NCBI GenBank assembly: GCA_026770615.1
Contig: MU631485.1
Coordinates: 27,192 to 41,655, forward strand
DNA from: Pavlovales sp. CCMP2436
Taxonomy: Eukaryota > Haptophyta > Pavlovophyceae > Pavlovales
DNA length: 14,464 nt
Reading direction: 5' to 3'
Shown here: positions 1 through 8,558 of the stretch, piece after piece
How the letters are laid out: each line of letters begins with the position of its first letter
Numbering within the stretch: the first letter of the stretch is position 1
Program-made: the position numbers and the translations under genes
The notes under the pieces: generated by a model
Database searches by the model: none
What the model was told of the DNA's origin: nothing
The model's input: only the letters and a program-made list of their open reading frames with translations

Positions 1-86
1 TTACATTCCGTACCACTTACCTCCCCCCCCCAAAATACCACTCCTCCCCCCACCCCCCCACCACCACCCCCCGTTCGCGCTGCCAG

Positions 87-1592
87 GAGCTCGACGAGGC
101 GGCCCGACGGCGCATGCAAAAACGGCTTTACATTCCACTTCCAGATGGATCTGCTCGCAAAACGATGCTTCGCAATTGGATGAAGGACATACGTGTAAGT
201 TCTGCTCCGCCCTGTTGAGACCGGACTTTTCCGGTACCGGAATTTGCCTGTCTTTACTGAACTCTTTTTTTTCTTCTTTTCTTCTTCTTTTCTACGCTCA
301 CTCTGATGTATAAGAAATCGATATATAATATTACCAATAGCTTTCGATGACGGAGGCTGAGCACGAGCAAGTGGTCGTTCTCACTGATGGCTACTCTGGC
401 TCTGATATGCACGCGCTTTGCCGTGAAGCTGCAATGGGTGCGCGCTTCACTGCTGAAGCCAGGTCTCGGTTGCTAGCGAAATTTAAAACTGTAATTGGTT
501 AAAAACCAGTTTACAGTTTACAGTACTTACTACTCAACGCCTCAATTGGTTAATACCCCGCCGGCCGGGTATTCACCAAGAACAGAGTCCTGGCTCCAGC
601 AGGGGTGCGCGCTTCAGTTGCTAGCATCCTGGCTAAAGGCCTCGGTCTTGTCTGCATTGGGGGATGGGGGTGGCCACTAATCCTGAAATAGACCTCCGAG
701 GTCCCCTATTTGATTCAGACCTCTGAGCGCAGAGGTCCCCATATAAATTGCTCAGAGGTCTGGGCTTATTCAGGATGAGTGGCCTCGGGGGGGGGAGGGG
801 GTAGTGCTGGTTCTTAGTAATGTGTGCGACTTATATTACTGATATGCAGGCGCTTTTCCGTGAGGCTGCGATGGGTGCGTGCGTCATATAAATATATATA
901 ATTTATTCCGATTAGCTGTAGACTGTAAACTTTTCTCTTCTTTTAGCAACCGAGAACTGGCTCTACCAGGTGAAACCAATCCATACCTGAGTCTTGCTCA
1001 AATTCCATATAAATCCTGTCTGTCGACAACAAATAAGACTTACCTTCTGAGACGAATATTCCTGACCGGATTAACTGATCCGGAGTCAGCGGCCAAAGCC
1101 GCGCAAAATCCTTTAAGTGGGTCTAGATCATAATCGGACACTGAAATTAGAGCAAGGTCTCGGTTGCCACCGAAGTTTAAAACTGTAATTCGTTAAAATC
1201 CGGTTTACAGTTGACATTACTTATCGCATGGTGAATCCCTTCCCGGCAAGGGATTCACGAAGAACAGAGTCCTGGCTCCAGCAGCCCAAATCATAAGCAT
1301 TCTGATTAATAACCATAGTGCATGTGCGTGTGTGGGGATGGAGGGGGGGTCTATAGTCTCGGCTACGACCCCCGCCCATCGCCTCCCCTGCTGCGTGTTG
1401 GCACGGAGCTCTCAGACCCAGACCTGTTACAATCTGCTGAGCCGCTCAATTTAATTACATGACTAAAGGGATTCAAGCTGGCGTCTGACTGTTCTGAATG
1501 TTGTGCTGGTCTGAGCGCTGCGTCGCCCATTGCCTGCTGCGTGCCTTAGTCGGCTGCGCTAGCTTGGGCGCCACCGCGCGTGCCGATGGATC

Positions 1593-1629
<37 letters not shown>

Positions 1630-2415
1630 ATGTATGTATGTATGTATATATATATATATATACCTCTAACTCATCATCCACCACTTCTACCAGTTCCCCA
1701 CTTCGGCGTAGCGCGTAGGAGCCTACGTCGGAGCGCTAAGATCATCTTGGCTTAAACTTGACACACCGCCAACCAGAACCCCCCTTCATTAGTATATGTA
1801 TATGTATACGTATATATATATATATATATATATATTAGATATATATCTTATCAGGGATTCAAGCTGGCGTCTGACTGTTCTGAATGTTGTATATATGGAG
1901 AGAGAGAGAGAGAGATGAGAGAGAGAGAGATAGATATAGCAGCCGACTAAGGCACGCAGCAGGCAATGGGCGACGCAGCGCTCAGACCAGCACAACATTC
2001 AGAACAGTCAGACGCCAGCTTGAATCCCTATCATAAATATAGATATAGATATAGATATATTCTTATTATTCTATTATTCTATATTATTCCATATTGTTCT
2101 ATAAACCTCCTAGGGCCCATGCGTGACCCTGGCTGCGACATTCGGCACATGGCGAGCGACACTGTGCGCGCGATCGCAATGCACGATTTCGAGCTTGCAC
2201 TCTGCCAGGTACTGCTTTTTTCTTTTTCTTTTGTTAATGCGTGCTTGGTGAGCTGTTAACAATCCCCCTCCCCCCTCCTACACCCCCACCACCCCACCCC
2301 CTTCGAGCAGGTGCGCGCAAGCGTCGCTGCCGACAGCATGGCGGCGCTCGTCGAGTGGGATAAGCAGTATGGCTCTTTCGGCCAGCCCGTGGCGCAGGGC
2401 CAGCCGGCTCACTGA
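87..2415 (+). CDS. FIGNL1: Fidgetin-like 1 (FIGNL1-type) AAA ATPase, C-terminal four exons, 5' part missing
   Basis: Four exons join in frame: 87-194, 341-437, 2114-2208 and 2311-2415 (TGA), giving 134 residues. All junctions are GT-AG (gtaagt, gtgcgc, gtactg donors; poly-C tracts before the acceptors at 86 and 2310). Exon 1 reads ELDEAARRR followed by KRLYIPLPD, the arginine-finger and post-finger segment typical of FIGNL1 rather than spastin or katanin. Exon 2 carries the [16 protein letters not shown] sensor-2 helix; the Gly codon is split (G|GG) and continues as GPMRD in exon 3. Exons 3-4 are the Vps4-type C-terminal helices ([26 protein letters not shown]). Known role of the family: a hexameric ATPase that disassembles RAD51 filaments in homologous recombination. 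The Walker motifs and pore loops lie left of the window. The third visible intron (438-2113) is unusually large and repeat-filled. The family call is strong; FIGNL1 versus another fidgetin-group member is slightly less certain. Confidence 0.87.
461..602 (+). repeat. Intronic double-hairpin repeat, copy A
   Basis: First copy of a 130-142 bp repeat shared with 1155-1284. Both begin AGGTCTCGGTTGC and end AGAACAGAGTCCTGGCTCCA. The copy contains two hairpins: arms AACTGTAA (487-494) and TTACAGTT (511-518), and arms AATACCC (552-558) and GGGTATT (567-573). It starts 23 bases after the donor of the FIGNL1-like exon ending at 437. It may be a MITE-like element or part of a tandem duplication of the exon-intron boundary. 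Confidence 0.75.
672..784. mobile_element. MITE-like element with 19-bp imperfect terminal inverted repeats
   Basis: The left end 672-690 (GGCCACTAATCCTGAAATA) and right end 766-784 are reverse complements at 16 of 19 positions. The 113-bp body is rich in the motif AGAGGTC and folds further: GACCTCTG (718-725) and CAGAGGTC (730-737) form a perfect 8-bp stem with a 4-base loop, and 691-703 is a 6-bp stem. No coding capacity. Size and structure fit a non-autonomous DNA element; no convincing target-site duplication was found. Confidence 0.5.
841..882 (+). pseudogene. Decayed partial copy of the FIGNL1-like exon 2 end, inside the following intron
   Basis: This stretch repeats the last 39 bases of the preceding exon plus its donor region (about 399-448): GATATGCAGGCGCTTTTCCG against GATATGCACGCGCTTTGCCG, then GAGGCTGCGATGGgtgcgt against GAAGCTGCAATGGgtgcgc. 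Read in the same frame it encodes [12 protein letters not shown], so the protein motif is nearly kept. The upstream half of the exon is absent and in-frame stops precede it, so it is unlikely to be a functional alternative exon, although an AG at 848-849 and a GT donor are both present. Confidence 0.65.
1155..1284 (+). repeat. Intronic double-hairpin repeat, copy B
   Basis: Second copy of the repeat at 461-602. Hairpin 1 has the same arms, AACTGTAA (1181-1188) and TTACAGTT (1205-1212). Hairpin 2 is a perfect 11-bp stem, GTGAATCCCTT (1231-1241) with AAGGGATTCAC (1248-1258) around a CCCGGC loop; its stem differs in sequence from copy A but stays paired. About 270 bases (885-1154) with no counterpart in copy A separate this copy from the duplicated exon edge at 841-882, so an insertion there is likely. 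Confidence 0.75.
1594..1661. repeat. Compound microsatellite (TA)n-(TG)n-(TATG)n-(TA)n
   Basis: An uninterrupted TA run passes into TG, then TATG units, then TA again, within the fold-back structure of the FIGNL1-like intron. Confidence 0.95.
1791..1848. repeat. TA-rich microsatellite
   Basis: Imperfect TATG/TACG units lead into a long TA run that ends just before the 37-bp partial copy of the fold-back arm. Confidence 0.9.
1897..1938. repeat. (GA)n microsatellite with a GATA tail
   Basis: A GA run with one ATGA interruption abuts the right arm of the fold-back structure. Confidence 0.93.
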
Positions 2416-4904
2416 CCCGAGGGTACCCTTGACTGACCGGGCCAATGGACGCGCTGTACACAAATTTAGAGTCTCATCGCGAGAATTATAAGTTGCTCGA
2501 CATTGCTCACCACGCACGGCCCAGCCCACGGCTAATTCTGAATTATATAAAAAGTCGTATCAACTCTCATGATTTATTGATTGACGTGAAACTGTGAGTG
2601 AACACCAATTGTTGATCCATGCTGGGCCATGCTAATGTGTATGACTCTGTTTATTGACGCAGAACTATGTATTTATGTAAGACAACTAAATTGACAGCAC
2701 GCACGCTATCCAAACCTAACCCTATTTTTAATAGTCGTTATAGACAATTAAATAGGAAGTATTCGGCACAATGTAGCCAACGAACCGCATGGCGGGAATC
2801 AGGGTCACCGCACATTGCCTTGTACGCCACGGCATCGGGATAGCCATGGTATTCAATCAAATTGATAATGCGGCCTACAGTTCGTTCGTTATAATTTGTT
2901 GAAATCACTGGAAAAAAAAATGGAGGCCGAATTTGGACGTATATGTGGGCGCATGTGCCAGCAGCGTATGTCGTACCTCACGTCGAGGATGCTGATGTTG
3001 GATACGCCGGTCTACTCCTTCTCTCGACTAGTCCTTGCAGCGCTAGTCGGTGCCCGTCGAGAAGTCGACGGGCGGCAGGTTCACATTAGACTACAGGATC
3101 TTCGACGAACGGAGACGATCAGTTCAAAAGCTGAGCGACTCAAAACCGCGACCTCTGAATAGCAACACAATCCAGTTGCAGCGACCGAAATAGTTGCGTC
3201 AGCAATCCGTGTTGCTATATCGAGCCATCGCTCATTACTGTGCTGCGGCTGCATATCTACCGAGTAGAATGAGCCAAACCAGCAACTGGTTCCCGTATGA
3301 CACGGGTTGTGGCCAGTAAGTGTGTGCGGTGCTGTGTGCTGCGGGCAGGCATGTAGGCAGTATAGCTTGGATATATGCAATAGCCCTGATCAGTAGCTAT
3401 AAGAGCATACACAATAGCCATACCGCCAACAGCTGATAACTTGCCGCATATTCTGAGCGTGTGTGGCAGCCTACGTACCATCAGATGTGCCTATAAATCA
3501 CCTCTGGTGCAGCCCTCGGGAGCCAAGGGTGTATGAACACTTAGTCACCATCCTATTGGTCATCCCTGGTCAAATCCTATGCGAATTAGATACGTCACTT
3601 TTCTGGGCTAAAATTCCAGAATTTCCCTACAAACGAGCAAGGGGGGGGGGATTTCAAAATGACGCGCGTATTACTTAATATAAGAAGACAGGCAGCATCA
3701 GTCAGGCGAATCCAGTGTGTGGACGAGCTCAGCCAGTGATCGCTCATATGTGGTGGGTCTACGCGGCTTCATGCCACGACCGCGACTCATGTCGCTGGTG
3801 GTATGCGCCCTCAGCCCACGCCTCGATGCCGTCGTGTCCGCGCCGAAGTGTGCCGTGCCACCGCTGCCGATGTTCTCCAGTCGCGCCCGCAACATTTTCC
3901 CGGTGAAGCCCGAGTGAGGAACGACACCTCTCCCCGCCTAGCGCGCGCGGGCTACCGTAGATATTACATTCGAGCGAGGGCTGCGCCCAGAGTGGCCCAC
4001 GGAACGTTGCCGTTGAGAACGGCTAGCCTCAGAACGCGTTCCGGAACGTTTTAAACGCGCCGAAGAAAATGTTTACTAATTACGTGACGGTTTGGTGATT
4101 TTCACCTTTTTGTTTTGAAAAGACGGCATGCGCTTGCACGCCGTGCACTGGGTTAGACTGCGCGGCAGCGCTCGCTATAAATACGCACCATGGCGCTTGC
4201 ACGTACGACCGCTAAGCCTTGCCCACCGATTAATCCAACGACGCCAAGCTCACCGACGACTTTGCCAGCGCTGTAAATTAGAAGGTCCCACCCCTGAGCT
4301 GAAGCGTATTAGATCCTATTTACTAGTATGCGGCCGCATGGTCGCCGTGTGTCCATATTTCGCTCTCCTAAGCTGAGACTTGGAATGTAGGGTCTCAAGA
4401 GGCCAACAAAAAGCCTCATCCCTTCGCTGAGCGCGCAATGACTAATTTAATATACTTAATAAAATGCCAAAGTTAATTAAAATGACATATCCTCGTCGCA
4501 TAGGAATTTAGGGGGGCCAGTGATTTAGTTTTTGATTTTCCGGCCGTCATTTTGCTTTTTTCAAGAGCTTTGGCCGATTAAAATTCTCAGACATTTGGCC
4601 GAAGGTCGACGGCCCTGCCCAAACGGGCGTTCGACGGCCGTCTCGCCCCTCCTCGCGGCTGCCGTATCGAGTGCCATGCTGGATGTCGTCCGGACGTCAC
4701 AGCGGGAATTCGAGCCAGATCTCCGGGCCTTTCGACCCAGCCCTGGGTCGTTGGCCTCGAAAAGTTCGGTGGCGCGCGTAACCAGTGGCCGTTTGAACGG
4801 ATTCAAACGTTCGCACTTCGATCGAGCGCGGCCCCAGTGCTACCGGGGGTGAACACGGAACTCCGCACCTCAGCTCGCGTGCTACACAGTCGTCCACGTG
4901 GGTA
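2416..4904. other. Spacer without a supportable gene
   Basis: Both strands contain only short open frames (up to about 106 codons) with no recognisable motif and no consistent third-position bias. Visible items are small: a perfect 8-bp hairpin at 3053-3060/3065-3072 with loop GAAG; a G10 run at about 3641-3650; a repeated GGAACGTT (4001-4008, 4043-4050) next to the palindrome GTTCCGGAAC at 4038-4047; and the TATA-like string at 4176. The sequence becomes GC-rich from about 4590 toward the gene that starts at 4905, so part of 4590-4904 may be its 5' untranslated region. Confidence 0.6.
4176..4183 (+). promoter_or_regulatory. TATA-box-like string TATAAATA
   Basis: A canonical TATAAATA sits in a GC-rich local context, downstream of the paired GGAACGTT motifs. 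It could serve a transcript running right toward the gene at 4905, but that ATG is over 700 bases away. The ATG at 4190 is too close to be its start and opens only 28 codons. This is pattern evidence only. Confidence 0.2.
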
Positions 4905-7900
4905 ATGGCGGGAGCCTCGTCGAGCGTGGCAGCCTCGCTGCTCTCGCATCTCCCGGGCCCGGGCCTCGAGGTGGGTACAAACGATGGTTTTGATGAACCC
5001 GGGGGCGAGCGCGCGTTGCTCGAGCAGACTGTGCCCGAGCGGGCGGAGGCTGCGCTCTACGCGATCGTCCTCAACGGAGAGGCACACGACCGCTCGGGCC
5101 AGCCCGCCGAGCTTGACCTCGAGACGACGGTCAAGGAGGTGTACAAGGCCACGCACACCGTGCACGCTGCGCTCAAGGTCGAGCAGTTCGAGGCGCTCAA
5201 GGCGGCGGGCCTCACTTACCTCCACGCCGCCTTTGGCTTCCCGCTCGTGGACCACCTCGGGTACCCTTCGAGACTGGGCAAGGACGCGTCGTTCGTGCAG
5301 ATCGGCAAGGACGTTGAGATGCAGATGAAGCGCGAAGCCAAGGCCTTCTCGGGCTGCTCGCGGGCGGCGCTCGAGCTGCTCTGCTGCTCTGCTCCGGCAG
5401 CGGCGACGCCGGCAGCGGCAGGAGCGGCGGCGGTAGCATCGCCGATCAGCGCGGCGAGCGAGCGTACGCCAGTGCCGCAGCGCGAAATCGGGATGCCGGT
5501 CGGCGGGTACGAGGCGGTGATCGAGCTGACGGGGCAGGTGGCCGAGGTGGTGGGGGGGGGGGGGGGGAGGGCGTTCAACGTTATTTTGGACTGCGTGGCA
5601 GGAGAGTGAAGCGGGCGCCACCGCTCACGCCGGCGGGGATCGCGCCAGACCTGCGTGCTGGGGCTCAGCTGGCTTCGCCCACGCTGACATGGAACGCAAC
5701 TGGTGGAAGCATGCCTCCGTTGTGGCATGCAGCATGATGGCGCTCGTGGCCTTCACCTCCACCGCTGCCGGCTGGGCCGCGGCCGTGTCTCATCTGCAGC
5801 ACACGCGCTCCCCTCGCCCAGCGTCGCGCGCTGCGCCCCGTGGCTCACCGTGACGGCGCAGCGCGACGCCTTGGAGGCCGAGCTCGCTGCCGAGGTGACG
5901 CACCGCAAGCTCGTCGAGGCGGCCGAGGCGGCCGCCTGCAAGTACGCCGGTGCGTGCGAGCGCGAGGCCAACAAGGGCGCCAATGCGGCCATCAAGGAGG
6001 CACGTGAGGAGTTCAACAAGAAGGTTGGCGTGGCGCGGGAGCAGCAGGGCATCGCCGAGAGGGAGAAGGTGCACTCCGACCGCGAGCCCGCCGTCCTGCG
6101 GAGCTAGATGCTCAAGCTCGAGGCAGCGCACGACAAGGCCCTGGCAGAGCAGGTGACAGAGAGCGCGCGGCAGAGTGTGCGGCAGCTCGCGCGCGAGTGC
6201 AAAGAGATCAAGGCGCTCACGCGCGAGCGGGACGATTTAGAGGTCAAGTTCGCCGACGCGTGCGCGAAGCTGCTCGTGGCAAAGGACAAGGCCTCTGCTG
6301 CCACGACGGCGGCTGAGGCTGCGACCCGCGACGCCACCCAGTTGACGCGGCGGCTCGTGGTCGAGGAGCGCAACGCTGCTGTCAATGCTCTACAGGCTGA
6401 GAGCGCCGACAAGCGCGCAGCGAAGCTGGCGACGCAGCTCGAGGTGTGCGCGAAACTCGGCCGCGTCGACGCAGCGCGCACGATCGCCGGCCTGGAGCAC
6501 AGGCTCGCTACGGCGGAGAGCGCGCTGGCCTCGAGCAAGTCGTCGGCCAAGCTTCTGAAGACGGAGAGCAACCTGCACGACAAGCAGGCGTGGCAGAGCG
6601 ACCTTGGCCGAGGCGCCGTCGAGAAGGAGCTCGTGCGCTGCCAGCTCGAGGGCGGCGAGCGTTCATCTCTCCTCGAGGCCCTCCGAGAGGTGCACGCCAA
6701 GGAGCGGGCGGCGCTCAGCTCGCAGCTGGCCGAGATCGCCTCCGAGCTCGCGGCCGTGCGGGAGGAGCGCGACGGCTTAGCGCACATCGTCAGGCCGACG
6801 AAGCGCGACCTCAAGCCTAAGGGCCTGCGGAGTGCGCCGCACAAGGCCGCCGTCACCGCAGCTGCCATCGTCGCGGGCTCAGTCTACACGCCGTCGCTCG
6901 CAGCCTTCGAGGTGGTCGAGGGTGAGGGCGTGGAGGGCGCGTTGATGCTACCGGTGGTGGTCCAGCAGATTTTCCTGTGGACGCAGGACGCCGCCGTAGA
7001 CTCGACAGCCGTCTTCAAGGGCGAGACCGCCATCTTCGAGCTGGACGGCTTCCGTAGCCCGCCCGCGACGCTCACGTCGGCGATCGCGTCGGTGGCGAGC
7101 TGGGAGCGGCGCGAGAAGCACTCATCGGTCTTCGTGATCAACCAGGCCGTCAAGGCGCTCGTCGAGCTCGCCTTTGGCAAGTTCTCCGAGGTGTTCTGTC
7201 ACCACACCTGCCGCTTTCAGCAGGTGACGATTAACCCCGAGGACCCCGCTTGGAAGCGGGCTGGTAGCGAGCTCGCAACCATCACGCGAGCCCAGGCGAC
7301 CAAGCTCGCGAACGCATTCTTTACGGGCAACGCAGTCGAGAGCTGCCAGGGCGCGGTCAAAGACACGTTCGCATCGATGCTGGGCGCGCGCCCCGAGAAC
7401 ATCGGCATTCGGGCGGCTGCCGCGCGCAACAAGTCCGCGCTATGGCTCCTCAAGCTCCCGGTCGAGGTGATGGCGTTTAGGATGGAGGTCGCCCGCCGCG
7501 AGGGCAAGAAGCGTGCGCGCGTGATGGGCACGGCCGTTGACGCCCTGCGCGCGTCTGGGCTGCTCACCATCCCGCTGCTGCGCGCGCTCGCCGAGGCGTC
7601 GAAGCGCAGGGCGGACGAGCATGCGCAGCTGGTGGTGCTGCTCGCCTCCACGCGCGTGACAACCGTGCGCGCGCTGCTTCCGATGAGTGTCGCGCTGCTC
7701 AAGGAGCAGCGGATGGCTTTCAAGCTGCTCGACGGCCGGAAGGAGGTCGTCAACCCGGCCAAGGGCCCGCTCCTCTGCCGCTTGGCGGCCTGGCTCGTCG
7801 AGGCGCACGGGCAGTCGGCGATGGACTGCACGTCGGAGGAGCTCGACGTGGCGGCGAACGCCAAGGCTGCATCCGGGCCGCGCGTCGCCGGCGCCGCCGG

Positions 7901-8558
7901 TGGCAAACGTAAGCGCCGTGCGGAGCGCGCCTACGAGATCGACTCGTTCCTCGACGTCAGGTTCAACGAGGTCACGGGCCAGCGCGAGTACTTGACCGAG
8001 TGGGCGCCCGGGGAGGAGGGCCAGAGCTGGCCGGCCGACTGGTTGGCGTACTCCAACTTCACCGTTGACGGTGCAGAGCCGAGCCACGAGCTGAAGGAGT
8101 GCATCGCCGAGCTCGACGCAGTGACCGCAGAGGAGGAAGCCGCTCGCAGCGCTGTCGACGAGTACGTCAACGCGCTCGTGGCCAAGGTGCTCTGCGACGG
8201 TGAGAGTGTGCTTGTCGAGCCCCCCGCGGACGACGAGTCTACCTGGCTCGTGGGCACGGTGCGCGAGGTCTCCGAGCAGGGCGTGACGGTCGAGCTAGAG
8301 GGCGGCAGTGCGGGCACGCAGGCATACCCGCGCGACCGTCTCGTCTCCGCCCCGCCTGCGCTGCTACCGAGCCGTGTAAAGCGCCACGCCTGCGTCAAGG
8401 TGGTGTTCGACGGGGTCTGGTCCTTCGGCAAGGTGACCGCCGCGCAAAAGTACCTCGTCTCGATCCAATTCGATGATTGCGAGCCCAACAGCCCGCAGAC
8501 TCTGCCTTCCTTTGACGTCTTCCGCGCCGGGAGCACGGACTGCCTGGTGCTGTTCTGA
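4905..8558 (+). CDS. Unrecognised coiled-coil, chromodomain and Tudor-like protein (probable multi-exon gene, possibly broken)
   Basis: The first ATG after an in-frame stop at 4794 is 4905. Proposed model, all phase 0: exons 4905-5537, 5602-5784, 5862-6023 and 6108-8558, about 1142 residues. The introns of 64, 77 and 84 nt match the shortest EF3 introns nearby (73-90). Without splicing, frame 0 stops at 5607, the coding-like frame shifts, and a TAG falls at 6105. Residues 1-211 are unknown. Around 241-272 is NWWKHASVV followed by an Ala-rich hydrophobic stretch, a weak membrane-segment candidate. Residues 273 to about 551 form a long coiled coil rich in Ala, Glu and Lys. The next 370 residues are not recognised. 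KRKRR at 926-930 is a nuclear-signal-like motif. Residues 934-981 read as a chromodomain (YEIDSFLDVR, EYLTEW, SWPADWL). Two SH3/Tudor-like segments follow near 1026-1078 and 1091-1138. A chromatin-reader role is inference from these domains. High GC3 supports coding. An old mobile-element ORF is an alternative. Confidence 0.55.
5552..5567 (+). repeat. G16 homopolymer at the frame-change point
   Basis: Sixteen consecutive G residues lie in the first ORF of the chromodomain gene. Unspliced they read as Gly codons and the frame ends at TGA 5607. The tract falls inside the proposed 64-nt intron 5538-5601. A length error here would equally change frame, because the +1 frame is open from 5566 to 5851. 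Confidence 0.9.
6108..8558 (+). CDS. Uninterrupted 816-residue ORF forming the last exon of the chromodomain gene
   Basis: This is the part that is certain whichever gene model is right: 816 codons open to TGA at 8556-8558 with strong GC3. Within it, residues 1-225 are coiled coil, about 226-595 are unrecognised and mostly helical-looking, 600-604 are KRKRR, 608-655 the chromodomain-like segment, about 700-752 (STWLVGTVREV, GVTVELEGG) and 765-812 (HACVKVVFDGVWSFGKV, YLVSIQFDD) look like paired small beta-barrels. The chromodomain keeps the YE...LD...EYL.W...SW pattern, but I see only two of the usual aromatic-cage positions clearly, so methyl-lysine binding is not assured. If TAG 6105 is a real stop, translation might restart at the ATG at 6108 that directly follows it. 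Confidence 0.7.
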   Translation: MLKLEAAHDKALAEQVTESARQSVRQLARECKEIKALTRERDDLEVKFADACAKLLVAKDKASAATTAAEAATRDATQLTRRLVVEERNAAVNALQAESADKRAAKLATQLEVCAKLGRVDAARTIAGLEHRLATAESALASSKSSAKLLKTESNLHDKQAWQSDLGRGAVEKELVRCQLEGGERSSLLEALREVHAKERAALSSQLAEIASELAAVREERDGLAHIVRPTKRDLKPKGLRSAPHKAAVTAAAIVAGSVYTPSLAAFEVVEGEGVEGALMLPVVVQQIFLWTQDAAVDSTAVFKGETAIFELDGFRSPPATLTSAIASVASWERREKHSSVFVINQAVKALVELAFGKFSEVFCHHTCRFQQVTINPEDPAWKRAGSELATITRAQATKLANAFFTGNAVESCQGAVKDTFASMLGARPENIGIRAAAARNKSALWLLKLPVEVMAFRMEVARREGKKRARVMGTAVDALRASGLLTIPLLRALAEASKRRADEHAQLVVLLASTRVTTVRALLPMSVALLKEQRMAFKLLDGRKEVVNPAKGPLLCRLAAWLVEAHGQSAMDCTSEELDVAANAKAASGPRVAGAAGGKRKRRAERAYEIDSFLDVRFNEVTGQREYLTEWAPGEEGQSWPADWLAYSNFTVDGAEPSHELKECIAELDAVTAEEEAARSAVDEYVNALVAKVLCDGESVLVEPPADDESTWLVGTVREVSEQGVTVELEGGSAGTQAYPRDRLVSAPPALLPSRVKRHACVKVVFDGVWSFGKVTAAQKYLVSIQFDDCEPNSPQTLPSFDVFRAGSTDCLVLF

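Larger units (their letters stand above)
1467..2029. repeat. Fold-back structure: perfect 91-bp inverted repeat around microsatellites
   Basis: Arm 1467-1557 is the exact reverse complement of 1939-2029. A third, partial copy (1854-1890, 37 bp, same orientation as the left arm) lies inside. The interior is largely TA, TG/TATG and GA/GATA simple repeats. Both strands of the arms give the same short open frame beginning [12 protein letters not shown], which is only a mirror effect. The structure lies wholly in the FIGNL1-like intron; its transcript could form a long duplex. A fold-back transposon or a recent inverted duplication are both possible. No target-site duplication is evident. Confidence 0.8.

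Noticed and set aside
461..1284. CRISPR-like array from repeated segments
   Set aside because: There are only two long, diverged copies with hairpins and no regular spacers, in a eukaryotic intron.
2896..3162. 88-codon plus-strand frame starting MLKSLEKKMEAEF
   Set aside because: It starts from a non-ATG codon, has no motif, and no splice or bias evidence supports it.
4532..4852. 106-codon plus-strand frame upstream of the chromodomain gene
   Set aside because: No recognisable domain, and an equally long frame runs on the opposite strand; it more likely covers the 5' untranslated region.
4803..5621. A 272-codon open frame on the minus strand
   Set aside because: It lies opposite the GC3-rich first exon of the chromodomain gene; its Arg/Leu/His-rich low-complexity product is typical of an antisense shadow.
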